From assembly GCA_038025085.1 (NCBI GenBank), contig CM076141.1, forward strand, positions 15,998,001 to 16,062,000: a stretch of DNA of 64,000 nucleotides, given 5' to 3'. The translations under genes were made by a program, and so were the position numbers. This stretch comes from Tetragonia tetragonoides. Lineage: Eukaryota; Streptophyta; Magnoliopsida; Caryophyllales; Aizoaceae. The number at the start of each line of letters is the position of its first letter. Position 1 is the stretch's first letter. The notes beneath the pieces are model-generated. The model had not been told where the DNA came from, did not search any database, and was given only the letters and a program-made list of their open reading frames with translations. Positions 21,533 through 32,420 of this stretch are shown in pieces.

Positions 21533-24500
21533 ATGAGGTATTTTGCACTTACAGATATGTGTTCTGATAAATGCTTTCTATTTCTGCAATTAAACCATGG
21601 TTTTCGATAGATGGTCTTATTGTTCAGTCATTATAATTTATATAGATGAAGAATTGTAATGTGGTTTTGAAGTTGGGTGGGTGAAGTTTTTATCTTTTTA
21701 ATTTGTGCTATATGGATATGTCTTCCGGAAATAGGTGGAGATAAATTTTAGGGTTCTATGGACTAGGGATTTATCTTAATTTGTTTGACAACCCAGTTCC
21801 ATAAAAACCATATAGTTGTTTTTGAGAATTGGATTTGAGATTTCAAATTTCAGCTAATAAACAAGAGACCTCTACTACTGGCATGATGGCGGCATGGTGC
21901 TTTAGGATTTTGGGACAATGGGAGCGGGGGAAAGGAGAGGAGAGAAAAATTTAAATGACAAGGTTGTGGGTTTCATTTGAAATTCACTAATTTTAGGGCT
22001 TTATGAGATGCTATGATTTGGACCAATTTCAAAACAATCTTATTTAGTTACTCAAGGCCTCAAGCATAACTCAAATTATGGATTCCAAGTCGTAGTTCCC
22101 GAGCAATTCATACAGGAAATTCTCTCGAAGTGTTGTATCTAACCGACGTTTGATTGTCGTAACTTGTAAGAAAGGATTTATCTAGGGCTAGACTGGAGAA
22201 TGAAGAAAAGGATAAGCTAGAAAGTGAAGTGTGAGTTGGAGTGAATTCACGACTCTCGAAGAGAGAAATGTGTTAGATGTGCTCTGTGCTTGAATTTCCC
22301 AAGATAAAAGGAATGTGTTTGGTAATGCTATCAGATAGTTACGTTGAATGCCTCTCAAGGTTTGTGACTAAGCATTGTCTATGGGAGGTACCTATTGCTG
22401 ATATTTCGAATTAATGGATGGGTGGCTCGCTCACTGATTGGGATAAGAGTAAGAAGAGGAATCATTCGAAGGAAAATAAGGGCAAGTGCTTACAGGATGA
22501 TAAGTGATTTAAAGGGTTTATTAAATTTAAGCAGTCTCTACTTCTTGTATGTGCTTGTTCTCTATAAATTGTTACATGTAGATAAGGGACCAGAAAGGAT
22601 ATAGTTTTAAGTTTTGCAGTCTTGACTTCTTGTATTTGTCTATCTCTTTATCAATTTGTAAATTATTACTGGGGGGCATGGTTCGAAATCGCGGTATCGG
22701 TCGCGATCGCGGAAATGGTCGCGACATCGCGGAAGCGGACTGATATCGGCGATGCATATCAAGTCGTGCTTGTCGCGGCATAAATTTTTGTATCAACTAT
22801 ATCTCCTGTATCAGCCATTTATCGGCGGTATCGGTCATATATCGACCCTGTATCGGATGAATCGGTCATATAGCGGCCGTGTATCGGCCGTATTGGTCAA
22901 GTATCGGCCGTATTGGTCTAGTATCGGCCAAATAATAAACAACGTTACGTAGCGGGATATCGCGTATCGGCGACCTCAAAAACCGATACGATACGGCCGA
23001 TACGATACGTCGCGGCCGATATTTAATACCATGCTGGGGGGTTTAGCTAGTGTAGATTCATGCAGTCTCTAATTGTTGTCTTTCCTTTCAAATGACTGGT
23101 GCTATCAATATGGATGTGCTAATTTCCCATGGTAACATAATGCTTTGAGTATTGGGTTCCAGTGTGACATCTGACATATTATGTTTTGTGAGTCATTTAT
23201 CAATTCCCATATCTTCTAATGATAATGCTGTTCTCACTCTTTTCTTGTCTTATTTTCAGCCGACCAATGGAGGAAGATACCCCAGTAAGTACTAACATCT
23301 TTATATGTCCACTTTCCTTAACGTCACTTCATTAATAAGTATTTACTATGTCGATCTTCATTAATAAGTATTTACTTCATCTTTATATGGACCTGATATG
23401 TTTGTCTAAAATGATGGTCTACCGTTCATACTTCATACTCTTACTGCAAATTAGAGGCAGTTCTGAGTCATTCTGGGCTCTTTTGTGATACAATATTGGG
23501 AATTAGGCATTACTGAGGAATGGGTCTGTGCAGTTAGTCGCTTAGAAATGTTGCATTGATAATATAAAAATTGAGATGTCTACTCCCTCAAATGCTTCTG
23601 CACTCCATAAAGTCCAAGCATAATTGTTCGTGCATGCTCCTTAGGTGACTGCAATAGGCCTTTTGTGGGGTTGTTGTCCAACTTAAAATTGATACTAGTT
23701 GGAAACTATAAAATCCTTATTGTAACTTGTAAGATCTACGCTCTAGATGTTCTGATGTCTAGGCATATGTTCTTTCCGACCTTGCTTATAATAGTGATTT
23801 GAGCTGATAATTGAATTGTAGGACTGATATGTTTAGATGAATTTGAGCTGTTCCTTGTCATACATCAATTTGAAAGAAAGGGTTTTTGTGTTTGTACTGT
23901 GCAAAGAAGTTTGAACTCAATGTTAGAAAGCTTCTACAAACGAGCAGCTAATAAATACTGTTATGTTCAGTTGACCAACCCAGTTATTTGATTTGGAAAT
24001 CTATTAAGAAATAAATCTGTTGCTGCTTCTATATCCCAAGTGTTTCACAAATCCCATCTGTGATTGTGTTTGGTTCTCGATTTGATGTTGTGTACGTATA
24101 TTCTTTTGGTTATAGTTGGTGTGTTTTTTGTGCTGACATAATTGACTTTAACAGGGCAAGAACGAGGAGGAGGAGTTCAACACTGGTCCTCTTTCTGTAC
24201 TTATGATGAGTGTCAAGAATAACACACAGGTACATAATAGATTTCCTTGTACTTCCTCACCTACCATTTCCCCAGTTCTTTCTTGGATTTTACTATGAGA
24301 TACATTTTAGTGCCTTGCGTAGTTTAGTGGGAAAGCATATTACCTTTTTAGTTTCACAATTGTTATTAGTGTTCCTTGTGGTTTGTTGTCATTTGACTTC
24401 ATCTTAGGACACTTAATTTAGCAAGAGGACAATGCTTACTTTGTTACTATGGCATTTTTATATAGTTTTGCTAGGGTGGCTAAATCTTTTGGTTTGTGGT

Positions 24501-25139
24501 TTCCTCAGGTCCTAATCAATTGCAGAAACAACAGAAAGCTACTTGGGCGCGTGAGGGCTTTTGATCGTCATTGCAACATGGTTCTTGAAAATGTGAGGGA
24601 GATGTGGACTGAGGTATATTTTAACTAACTGACTTCTTTTTCTGCCAATGTCCAAATAATGGAAGCCATAATACTTGTGTCGTACCTAAATCTTATCTGT
24701 CCCATAAAAAATGTCATTTTGTGCAAATTGTTTACTTTAATGAAGGATGTGAAATGCTTGAGCTTCCTCATGGCCACCGGAGGTTTTCCTGGTCGTTAAT
24801 TTTAGGACCCATGGATTAGTTGGTCAAAGCCCGGATACCGATGTTATCTTAAAGAAAAAAGAGATGTTAGGAAAACTGATGTTCGTTATTCTAGGGCAGC
24901 CTACACATTTAGTGAAATTATATGGATTGAAGGGGTGCTATTATTTTTCACATATTCATTTTATAATTAGCATAATTCATACCTTAGAAACTGGAATGTA
25001 ATTCATCCATGTTGTATTGCAGGTGCCAAAGACCGGGAAAGGAAAGAAAAAGGCCCAGCCAGTGAACAAGGATAGGTTCATCAGCAAGATGTTTCTCCGA
25101 GGAGACTCAGTTATCATTGTCCTCAGGAATCCTAAATAA
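21533..25139 (+). CDS. SmD2: Small nuclear ribonucleoprotein Sm D2
   Basis: Five coding exons (21533-21537, 23260-23284, 24155-24229, 24509-24613, 25023-25139) join in frame to 108 residues. The first exon holds only ATG plus two bases. The product contains the hallmark stretch [13 protein letters not shown], Sm1 ([18 protein letters not shown], then [13 protein letters not shown]) and Sm2 ([18 protein letters not shown]), plus the lysine-rich insert [14 protein letters not shown] typical of D2. It is one of seven proteins in the ring around the Sm site of U1, U2, U4 and U5 snRNAs, so it acts in pre-mRNA splicing after cytoplasmic assembly. Length and motifs are as expected and I see no break. 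Intron 1 is 1.7 kb and carries a hAT MITE at 22677-23033. Confidence 0.98.
22669..23041. mobile_element. hAT-type MITE inside SmD2 intron 1, 357 bp
   Basis: The element spans 22677-23033 and has a perfect 8-bp duplication CTGGGGGG at 22669-22676 and 23034-23041. The left end reads CATGGTTCGAAATCGCGG and the inverted right end reads CATGGTATTAAATATCGGCC. The interior is made of degenerate GTATCGGCCGTATTGGTC-like repeats and is GC-rich and CpG-dense compared with the intron around it. Non-coding. Confidence 0.9.
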
Positions 25140-26547
25140 GATTGCAATCATCAGGCTTTGTTAAGGTTGTTCATCAGGGTTATCCTGTTGCTGTATGAAT
25201 ATGAAACTAGTAATGTAATTGAGAGCTGTAGCTATAACGGTGTTCTGTCTGATTGAGTACTTGTCTTGTTGTCTAGTGACCATTTAGCTTACCGCAGTTG
25301 GTAATATCTAAAAGTTGGCTGATTACGTTTTGATCAAAACCGACCTCTCAGGCCTTCACATCTATGGTGGTCATGTTTTCGCTATTTATCTTGGTTATGG
25401 AGGTTAAAACTTAAAAATCATACTTAAGGGCAGATGTTATCCTGCCAGAGTATTTGGAAGGGTTGAAAGCCTTTCTTTCCCTTGGCTATGCAATCTGCCT
25501 CGCTCATAGGGGATTTCCAAACCCCGTTTAGTGAGGTTTCCATTGCTCAGCGGCAATGTCATGTGGGTACTGCTCATGTATGACTTCAGGATGCTAACAG
25601 CATTATCATCTGCTAACCTGGGTGGGTTTTCTTTATCTTTGTGTTACATAAATCATTTTTTGTACTCTGCAACACAAATAACCCGTATATTTAAAGTCAC
25701 TATAATTGAGAGTAAAGTAATTTAAAGAGCAACAAAGTGAAGTGAACATCCCTAGTTCATTTTCTGAAATGCATCTAACAATAAGTTAACAACTGTATGT
25801 CTGCATTATTACTAGCTAACCACTAGGCCAAAGTAGAAAGTTGATACTCCTAGAGCTGAAAATCCAGATGTTTGCATAAAAGGCACTTTAGCCAAATGAA
25901 GAAAGATACAGCAAAGGGAAAAGACACAGAAACATCGATGATCATATCCTACTGTGGTGCCATCACAAATCACTATACTGTCAGCTTAAAACTGCATTTA
26001 CTTAAAGCATTTGTATGCATTTGGATCTACTCAAGTGATTGATATATGCAAAATTGTATACCACAGTCAATACAATGTTAACCAAACAAAGGCTGTCTAC
26101 TCGATCGACTCGAGCCCAACTATAGCAGACTTGCAATTTCCATCTGCTGCTTGAAATGAACTCGGTCAATCTATACAACTGTTTAATTTAATTTTTGGTA
26201 AGATGAAATTTCATTAACTAGACTAAAAGAGTAACAGTTAGTACAATGGAAGATAGAAAACTCCCAATCTCAAAAACTAGGACAACAAACAATCATCCTA
26301 GTAGTCTGATGCAAAGGGCATCAGTGGCTACACCCTAAAGTACCTTCTAGGAAGGGCTTTTAGGAGTGCCTCATCATTTGCCAGCATACAAACAATACAT
26401 AAATCTACCAAACAAATTTAAAGTTTCTCTACAAATATCCTTGTGATCGTTCAAGTGCTGTCAAAAAGAGGCGTGGCTAAGACAAACTGTACTGTCTACG
26501 CTTCAGCAATAATGGGCTCAGATGCTTCTCTTCCTTCACTCATTTTC
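25140..26547. other. Convergent intergenic region, SmD2 and TFIIS-like 3' ends
   Basis: Holds the 3' flanks of two convergent genes. Around 26190-26330, sequence reading GGTAAGATGAAATTTCATTA and on has the look of an old LINE 3' tail in antisense, but there is no clear poly-A or target duplication. I see no gene. Confidence 0.45.
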
Positions 26548-28342
26548 CTACAAGCAGCTAGCTTCCATAAAATAGGATGATGTACATGAGAATTTCCAAC
26601 GGTTAGAGCACTCCACACATCGAACATAGGTAGTCATTGGCTCATCTGCGCTCCTTGTTTGCAACTGATAGTAAGTGCATTTCCTCTTCCCACATCTGCC
26701 ACACCTGAGTTGATCAGTAGTTTCTTCGTCCTCTACACTAATTCCAGACTGCATCATATGCCTCAGTCTTATCTCATCATTTTCCCTCTTCCTTTTACTA
26801 CTTGCCATTTCTTCAGTTGTCATGTCAATGAGAGTCTCTGGCTTGATCTCACCCAACAGAACTTGCCTCCTTAAATCTGGATTCTTTGGGTCCCTGAGGT
26901 TGAATAATATGGACCCATACTTGGCCTTGTCAGCTTTCCCATTGCTCTGACCCATCTTCTTATACATCAAGGATTCAATGGTGGCTGCAATCTGAGCCGA
27001 GTCTGAGGCCTCCGCTTTGCATCTGCTGCTCTCGTCACTGACTTCAGTTATCACTTTCAACAAGGCTTCCTCAATATGCCCCCTGAATTTCTTGATCTGA
27101 GGAATTTCCCTAGTTGATTTCTTCCAGGCTTTGAGCACGTTATTGGCCTCCGTCCTTATCTTCACCTTCGGATGCATGGTTAGATATTGGAGGCACTTTG
27201 AAACCTGTACCTGACTACTAGTTAGGGAATCGTCAAATGACATTAGTGGCAACCCCTTTAATAAGTTTTCCAGGGCATTGAGACACTTCTTAAACTCCAC
27301 TCCACACTTGTACTTGGAAGCCTTTTGCTAGCAACCGAATCAGCTGCACACTTAGCTACTGCAACTAACTCTAACATATGATGGCAATTAGTTGTTGCTG
27401 ATTTCTGAGTGCTTCTCTCACTAAACTTGTGTGCAAAAGCTGGCGACGAAGAAACGGAATGATCATGGCTGTAATTGGCTTCACCAATTTTCACTCCGTT
27501 TATTTTTAGCACAACCCTTCTAATGGTTGTGTTCTTGTGGAAAACTGCGGTTGTAGAGTCCGTCGTCTTTTTCCATTGTCCCGTTGGTTGATTATTAATG
27601 GTTGGCCTTGGCTTCGTATGAATCTGAATCCTCTCTCCTCCATGTTTAGAGAGACATGAAAGACTTTGTGCAAGCTGAAAACAATTAGACAAAAACCCAT
27701 TAATAATCATGTTCAATTGAGCAGAAACAATTAAATCTTAACGTTTCTTGAAAGAGAAAAGAAAGAACGAAAGATTGTATTAGTCTTAATCTGGTCCGGT
27801 TTAGTTGTAGCCCAAAATATAACTTGATCAAAAAGGAAAAAAAAAAAATACTAACACTACCACACTAGTAAACGTATAAAACCCATGGATTTTAATTAAG
27901 GGTATCTTCTTTAGAGGTTATCTGGGAAGTTCAATTCAGTTAAAGGGTAATAGTGATTTTTTAGTTCAAAAGCTTACCTCTTGTCTCAGATGTCTAAGTG
28001 GTCTTCAATTCAGTTCAGTGGTATTCAATTCCAATTCAGTTCAGTTCAATTAAGTTAAGGTATCGTCTAAAAAAAATACGCAAGTATTTAAGACCTAAAA
28101 GTAAAGACCGGTTATAATAAATGGTGAATACCTTCGAAAGAATTTCAATCATGAATATAGAGAAGCAATCTAATAGACTTAGTTGATTTAGTTTACAATA
28201 TGGATTAGCCTCTATCTTTAACAATTACATGAAAAAAACGCAGGTACTCTTCAAATTAAAGCATGCATAAGCAAATTAAAGATAACAAAAGCAATCAGAA
28301 AATAGTTAAACAAAAACATACCATTGTGATTGTTGGCGACAT
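26548..28342 (-). CDS. TFIIS-like transcription elongation factor, with an apparent frameshift
   Basis: Two exons are seen on the minus strand: 28322-28342 (seven codons, MSPTITM) and 26548-27674. They are joined by a GT-AG intron and give about 382 residues. The order is a 90-residue N-terminal extension I cannot place, a TFIIS N-terminal (LW) helix bundle (LELVAVAKCAADSVAS, then EFKKCLNALENLL and RTEANNVLKAWK), the central domain (ESLMYKKMG, SILFNLRDPKNPDLRR, GEIKPETLIDMTTEEMAS) and the C-terminal zinc ribbon (CGRCGKRKCTYYQLQT, then RSADEPMTTYVRC and CSNRW). The four zinc cysteines and the acidic DE hairpin that reactivates stalled RNA polymerase II are present. The linker between N and central domains is very short. 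The reading frame shifts by one base near 27323-27326 inside the LW domain, so this is a sequencing error or a gene in decay. Confidence 0.8.
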
Positions 28343-29174
28343 ACTCGTAGCGTAGCTCTCTCAAAGTTTGATCAAGAAATCCTTTAGTTGAATGAAGAAA
28401 TTAAAGCTGTGGAATGCCTTATGGGTGTAATAACCAACCCACTAATATTTATTGTTTCTCCCACTTTCCTTTTTTTTTTGAGGATATTTTCCTATTTACT
28501 TAGTAGAACTTACAACTTACGCTAATCTGTAATTTGTTGATAACAGTGTTTTTTTTTTTTTTTTTTGAGAGTAGTTGATAACGGTTGTCGATAACAAACT
28601 TTAGTATAACTTTTATAAAACGGTTTTTTTATAACTTTTGGTGAGACGGGAGCCACTGTTCAATGAAATAAGGGTCACTTCTGTGACCCCATTTTTTTTG
28701 AATGGCTCTCACACAAGACTACTGTTTGATTTATAATGGTAAAAAAATTAAATTTTGTAATAGAAAATAATTTACTTACTTTTATTTCAGGGTAAATGAT
28801 AACTTACTTCTTTTTTTTTTTTTTTTTGAGAAATTATACTGTAATAACTTAATTACTTACTTTCTTCTATAAGTTTTGGTCATTTAAATGATTTTATATA
28901 CGGTTTAAAATTGTAAAAAAGTGTCTCATCTTTGTTGAAACTAAGCTTTATGAGATATTTTGTTTAGTAACTAGTCTTAGCTCGACGAGTTAACCTCAGA
29001 TGAGTTAGGATCAGTTTCCACATACTTCTATTGAGGAAAATGTTCACACATTTTCAGAGGACAAAATATCTTGTATAGCCCTTGTTGTTTGTCTTGCACT
29101 TTCTAAACTTAGTTTAATGCATAGCTAGTTTGGTTGTCCTTTGTCGTATTTGGGATTGCATTTGTAATCTATTC

Positions 29175-29180
<6 letters not shown>
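28343..29180. other. Upstream region of the TFIIS-like gene
   Basis: AT-rich with several T-runs (28471, 28551, 28809). Contains a small MITE-like inverted structure at 28640-28724. No gene seen. Confidence 0.5.
28640..28724. mobile_element. Small MITE related to the one at 38104-38257
   Basis: Its inverted sequence begins CAGTAGTCTTGTGTGAGAG and has a GGGGTCAC core, close to CAGCAAGTCTTGTGTGAGAC and the GGGGTCAC core at 38104. The other end and a target duplication are not clear, so the left limit is approximate. Confidence 0.55.
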
Positions 29181-29222
<42 letters not shown>

Positions 29223-29860
29223 GTTTTGTGTGTTGACATGGGAGGTGTGACAATGCCTAAAACAAAAAAATTAAAAAGCTATTGCATAGGAATCATCCTA
29301 GGTTGCGTAAATCCAACAAGATTTGCAAACAGGATGGGCATCATATCGGGAATAGGGATTTTCAATTCTCTAAAGAAATCTAAACAAACAAAGCTATGAT
29401 TTGCAAGCCAATCAGCAACAACATTTGTCTCCCTGTACGCGTACTTAATTCTGAACCGCCAACTTGTGCTCTTGATAATATCCTTGCATTGCTCAAGAAT
29501 GAAATAATATGGGCTAAACTGAGACGTAAGCGTTATGATCATATAAAAAGCTAGCTCTGAATCTGTTTCAACCATCAAGTGCGTGACTCCAGTCCTTTGT
29601 GCTATGCGGAGCCCATGAAAGATTGCCATTAGCTCGGCCATTAGAGACGTGCCATGTCCTAATGTTGCGACAAAGGCCCTGATGAAGGCACTATTGTCTG
29701 CTCGAAACACCCCACCCCCACCGGCGGGGCCAGGATTGCCCTTGGCGACTCCATCCGTATTGAGTTTGATCCACCCCATTGGTGGTCGTTCCCATTTAAC
29801 AAGAGTTTCAATACAGCAACGCTTCTGTCCGCAGAGACGAAGTGAGCGACAAGACTCTGT
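29181..29860 (-). mobile_element. 5'-truncated LINE tail with long poly-A
   Basis: On the minus strand an RNase H-type frame is followed by a 3' UTR of about 60 bases and then a run of about 40 A (T-run 29181-29220). This is the 3' end of a truncated LINE. I could not find a target duplication. Just to the right, at 29856-29911, GTTAATCCGCAAATTC is present twice. Confidence 0.75.
29279..29821 (-). pseudogene. LINE RNase H (RVT_3) domain, 5'-truncated
   Basis: The open frame covers about 180 codons and includes WIKLNTDGVAKGNPG, AELMAIFHGLRIAQ, VETDSELAFYM and ETNVVADWLANH. These supply all four acidic/active-site positions of an RNase H fold (D, E, D, D). The upstream part of ORF2 (endonuclease, reverse transcriptase) is absent. 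A methionine at 29779 begins a 166-codon frame, but nothing suggests that it is a gene of its own; the frame continues upstream through VKWERPPM. Such domains are common as LINE debris. Confidence 0.8.
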
Positions 29861-30364
29861 TAATCCGCAAATTCAGTATTGCTTTACTATGATTTGTTAA
29901 TCCGCAAATTCTTATATGAGGTCACTTCAACGTGAGGCACCTCAAACAAACATGATGTCATACTTGGCTACAGAAGTGGCCTCATGTTGAGGCGGCCTCA
30001 TAAGAGATCTTCGAACAATCACCTAGGAACTATTTAGTAAATCTGTTCCAATTATTTACCCCAAAACTGATAACTTAGGCGAAAAAATTCAAAATTGGTC
30101 GAAAATGTTCTACACAACTCAGTCCCCCCCCTCTTGAGTCCATCACGGACATAATTAACAATAAGCATTTTCTCACAAATTTTTGCCTAATCTCGGTATC
30201 ATAGAGGAACCTAATCCAAGGAGTGGAGGAGAGAGAGTGGGTGGGGGGAAGTAGAGAGAAAGGAAAATGAGAGAGGAATTAGCATCTACAATGAACATGA
30301 GAGTAACATTTAACTATTGGCATTTTCTACGTACTATATGCTCTAGAGATGCTTGTAATCTTCG
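29861..30364. other. Intergenic DNA, no gene
   Basis: Contains a 16-bp direct repeat GTTAATCCGCAAATTC near 29858 and 29896, about 38 bases apart. Otherwise nothing recognised. Confidence 0.5.
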
Positions 30365-30581
30365 AAATTAAGGAATTTCATACCCAAGAGGTGATTAACT
30401 CACTGGTAAACAAGTTACAACTTGTATATCAGGTCATAGGTTCAAGCCTCATAGGGAGCACCTACACGAATTATTTCATGGATTACCCGAGATCGTGCGT
30501 TAGGAGGTGTCCTTTAGCCACACCCAAAGAGGAACAAAGTTCTTCTTCGCCAAACAAAAAAAAAAAATTAAGGAATTTCAT
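30365..30581 (+). mobile_element. tRNA-derived SINE with 17-bp TSD
   Basis: The body is 30382-30564 (183 bp), flanked by the perfect 17-bp repeat AAATTAAGGAATTTCAT at 30365-30381 and 30565-30581, and it ends in a run of A. An A-box-like TTAACTCACTGG (about 30393) and a B-box-like GGTTCAAGCCTC (about 30428) form an internal RNA polymerase III promoter. Both ends, the tail and the duplication agree, so the call is strong. It lies 330 bp upstream of the PMEI start codon. Confidence 0.93.
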
Positions 30582-30910
30582 TGATAATAGTCATACCTAA
30601 CATGAAGACTCATCACTCAACCCTTAAACTTCATGAGAAACCCACCAGAACCATTCACATGTACATGTATTCACCCTTCTTTAGTCACTTGCCTCTTATC
30701 TTTTGTTCCATAACACCTATTTACTGCACTCACCACTCTCTTGCCTTTGCACCAATAAACCAATGAGAGGGGGAAAAGAAAAAAAAAAAGGGTCCTTACC
30801 CATCAAAAGTGTACCATATCAAAGAGCAATCTCTTGATTTTTCTAGGTCCAAAGAAACTAACACAATAAATATCCCCTTAGCTTTGTGTGTCAAAAAATT
30901 TGGCCAAGAA

Positions 30911-31513
30911 ATGACAAAGCCACTAATTAGTAGTATCATTTTAGCCTTCATGCTCTTCTCATGTGTAACCTTCCCAACCTCAAACTTACATGTAAATGGT
31001 GAAAGCTATATTCAAGAGGCATGTAATGTGACTAGATACCAAACCCTTTGTATCAAATCCTTGGCATCCTATTCAAACAAGGCAAAGCGGAGCCCTACCA
31101 AGTGGGCGCGGGTAGGTGTCTCAGTCGCCATTGGAGAGGTCAAGTCGGTGTCTCAATACCTCAACTACCTCAAAGACCATAGCCATGTAAGGGGATCAAG
31201 AAACAGGGGAGCCCTGTTTGATTGTGTTGAGTGCATCCATGACGCATTGGACAATCTCCGCAAATCCCTTAGGATGCTTAGGAGGCTAAGTGTCGGTCGT
31301 TTCGATGGCCAAATGAAGGATGTTTTGACATGGCTAAGTGCTGCCATGACTGATGAAGATACTTGCATCAATGGCTTCGAGGGACAACGTGGGAAGCAAA
31401 TCACTAAGCTATGTCGTAAGGTTCAGAATGCTAGTTTTATGACCAGCAATGCTCTTGCTCTTGCTAATAAGCTTTCTACCACTGGGTTGCAAGATGTGAG
31501 TGATCATCCCTAG
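30911..31513 (+). CDS. Pectin methylesterase inhibitor / invertase inhibitor-type protein
   Basis: This is a single-exon gene of 200 residues. I chose the ATG at 30911 because it begins directly with a signal peptide (LISSIILAFMLFSCVTF). An in-frame upstream ATG at 30809 would bury that peptide. The mature part has the PMEI pattern: YIQEACNVTRYQTLC with the first cysteine pair, FDCVECIHDAL, then DVLTWLSAAMTDEDTCINGF. The conserved four cysteines form two disulfides in the family. Such proteins are secreted and bind pectin methylesterase (or acid invertase) in the cell wall; which target applies here cannot be told. Length is normal. A SINE sits in the upstream region. Confidence 0.95.
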   Translation: MTKPLISSIILAFMLFSCVTFPTSNLHVNGESYIQEACNVTRYQTLCIKSLASYSNKAKRSPTKWARVGVSVAIGEVKSVSQYLNYLKDHSHVRGSRNRGALFDCVECIHDALDNLRKSLRMLRRLSVGRFDGQMKDVLTWLSAAMTDEDTCINGFEGQRGKQITKLCRKVQNASFMTSNALALANKLSTTGLQDVSDHP

Positions 31514-32060
31514 ATTTTTTTTTTTTATTTTTATTATTTTTGATAACAAGATAGGATAGCTAAATTAACACTTTCATAGTGATTGTACAACATATACATC
31601 TATTGTAGTAACAAAATTACCCTGTAATAAAGCTTTGATGAGTTGAGCTTATATCAATTACTAAAAAAAAAAATGAGTTGAGCTTATATTTACTTTTATG
31701 TGTACAACTTAGACTGACAATGTTATTGGTTCTGAATACAATTTACACCACATCATGTTTGTTACTCTCTGAATTCTGCTAACCAATTCTAGATGAGAAA
31801 AATCTCTGATTCACATAATCATTGTTTGGCAATAGCACAATTGTCTGATTTACCCCACTGACCCAACACATTTGTCTTCAAAAAATTAAGAAAAAAAAAA
31901 AAGAAAAGAGTAGAAAAAGACAAACTATCAAGTGTAGTATGAGCAAAACTCTCCAAATGTATTTTTTCAATTAATGATATGATATTTGCAAGCAACAAAA
32001 TTCATATAAATATTACAAATCAGAAATCACAATAGTACTATATATGAGTATGAAGGAAGT
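31514..32060. other. Convergent intergenic region
   Basis: 3' flanks of the PMEI gene and the TRM-like gene. AT-rich, with a near duplicate ATGAGTTGAGCTTATAT at about 31639 and 31671. No gene. Confidence 0.5.
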
Positions 32061-32352
32061 TTATGTGTAATTATAATGGTTAGGCCATGAGATTGGTCTT
32101 CCTAGACCCAATGCTGGCTCCATAGCAACTGGGTTCATAACATAATACCCATTTGACGAGTATGAATTGCCACCACTACCACTACCACCACCACCACCAC
32201 TACCGTGCCCTGATCTCTTGATACTCCCACAACTAACGTGCGAATCCATGACATGCTTTCTTTGTCTTCTCTCCATTTCATTCCTCTGAGCTCTCCTCCT
32301 TAGATTCTGATTTCTCATAGCCATGCTTAACTTCTCATTTTCATACCTACTT

Positions 32353-32420
<68 letters not shown>

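Noticed and set aside
22395..22952. Short frames over the CpG-rich part of SmD2 intron 1
   Set aside because: They run across MITE borders and have no protein features.
30809..30910. Longer N-terminus for the PMEI protein
   Set aside because: It would place 34 residues before the signal peptide; the ATG at 30911 is the natural start.
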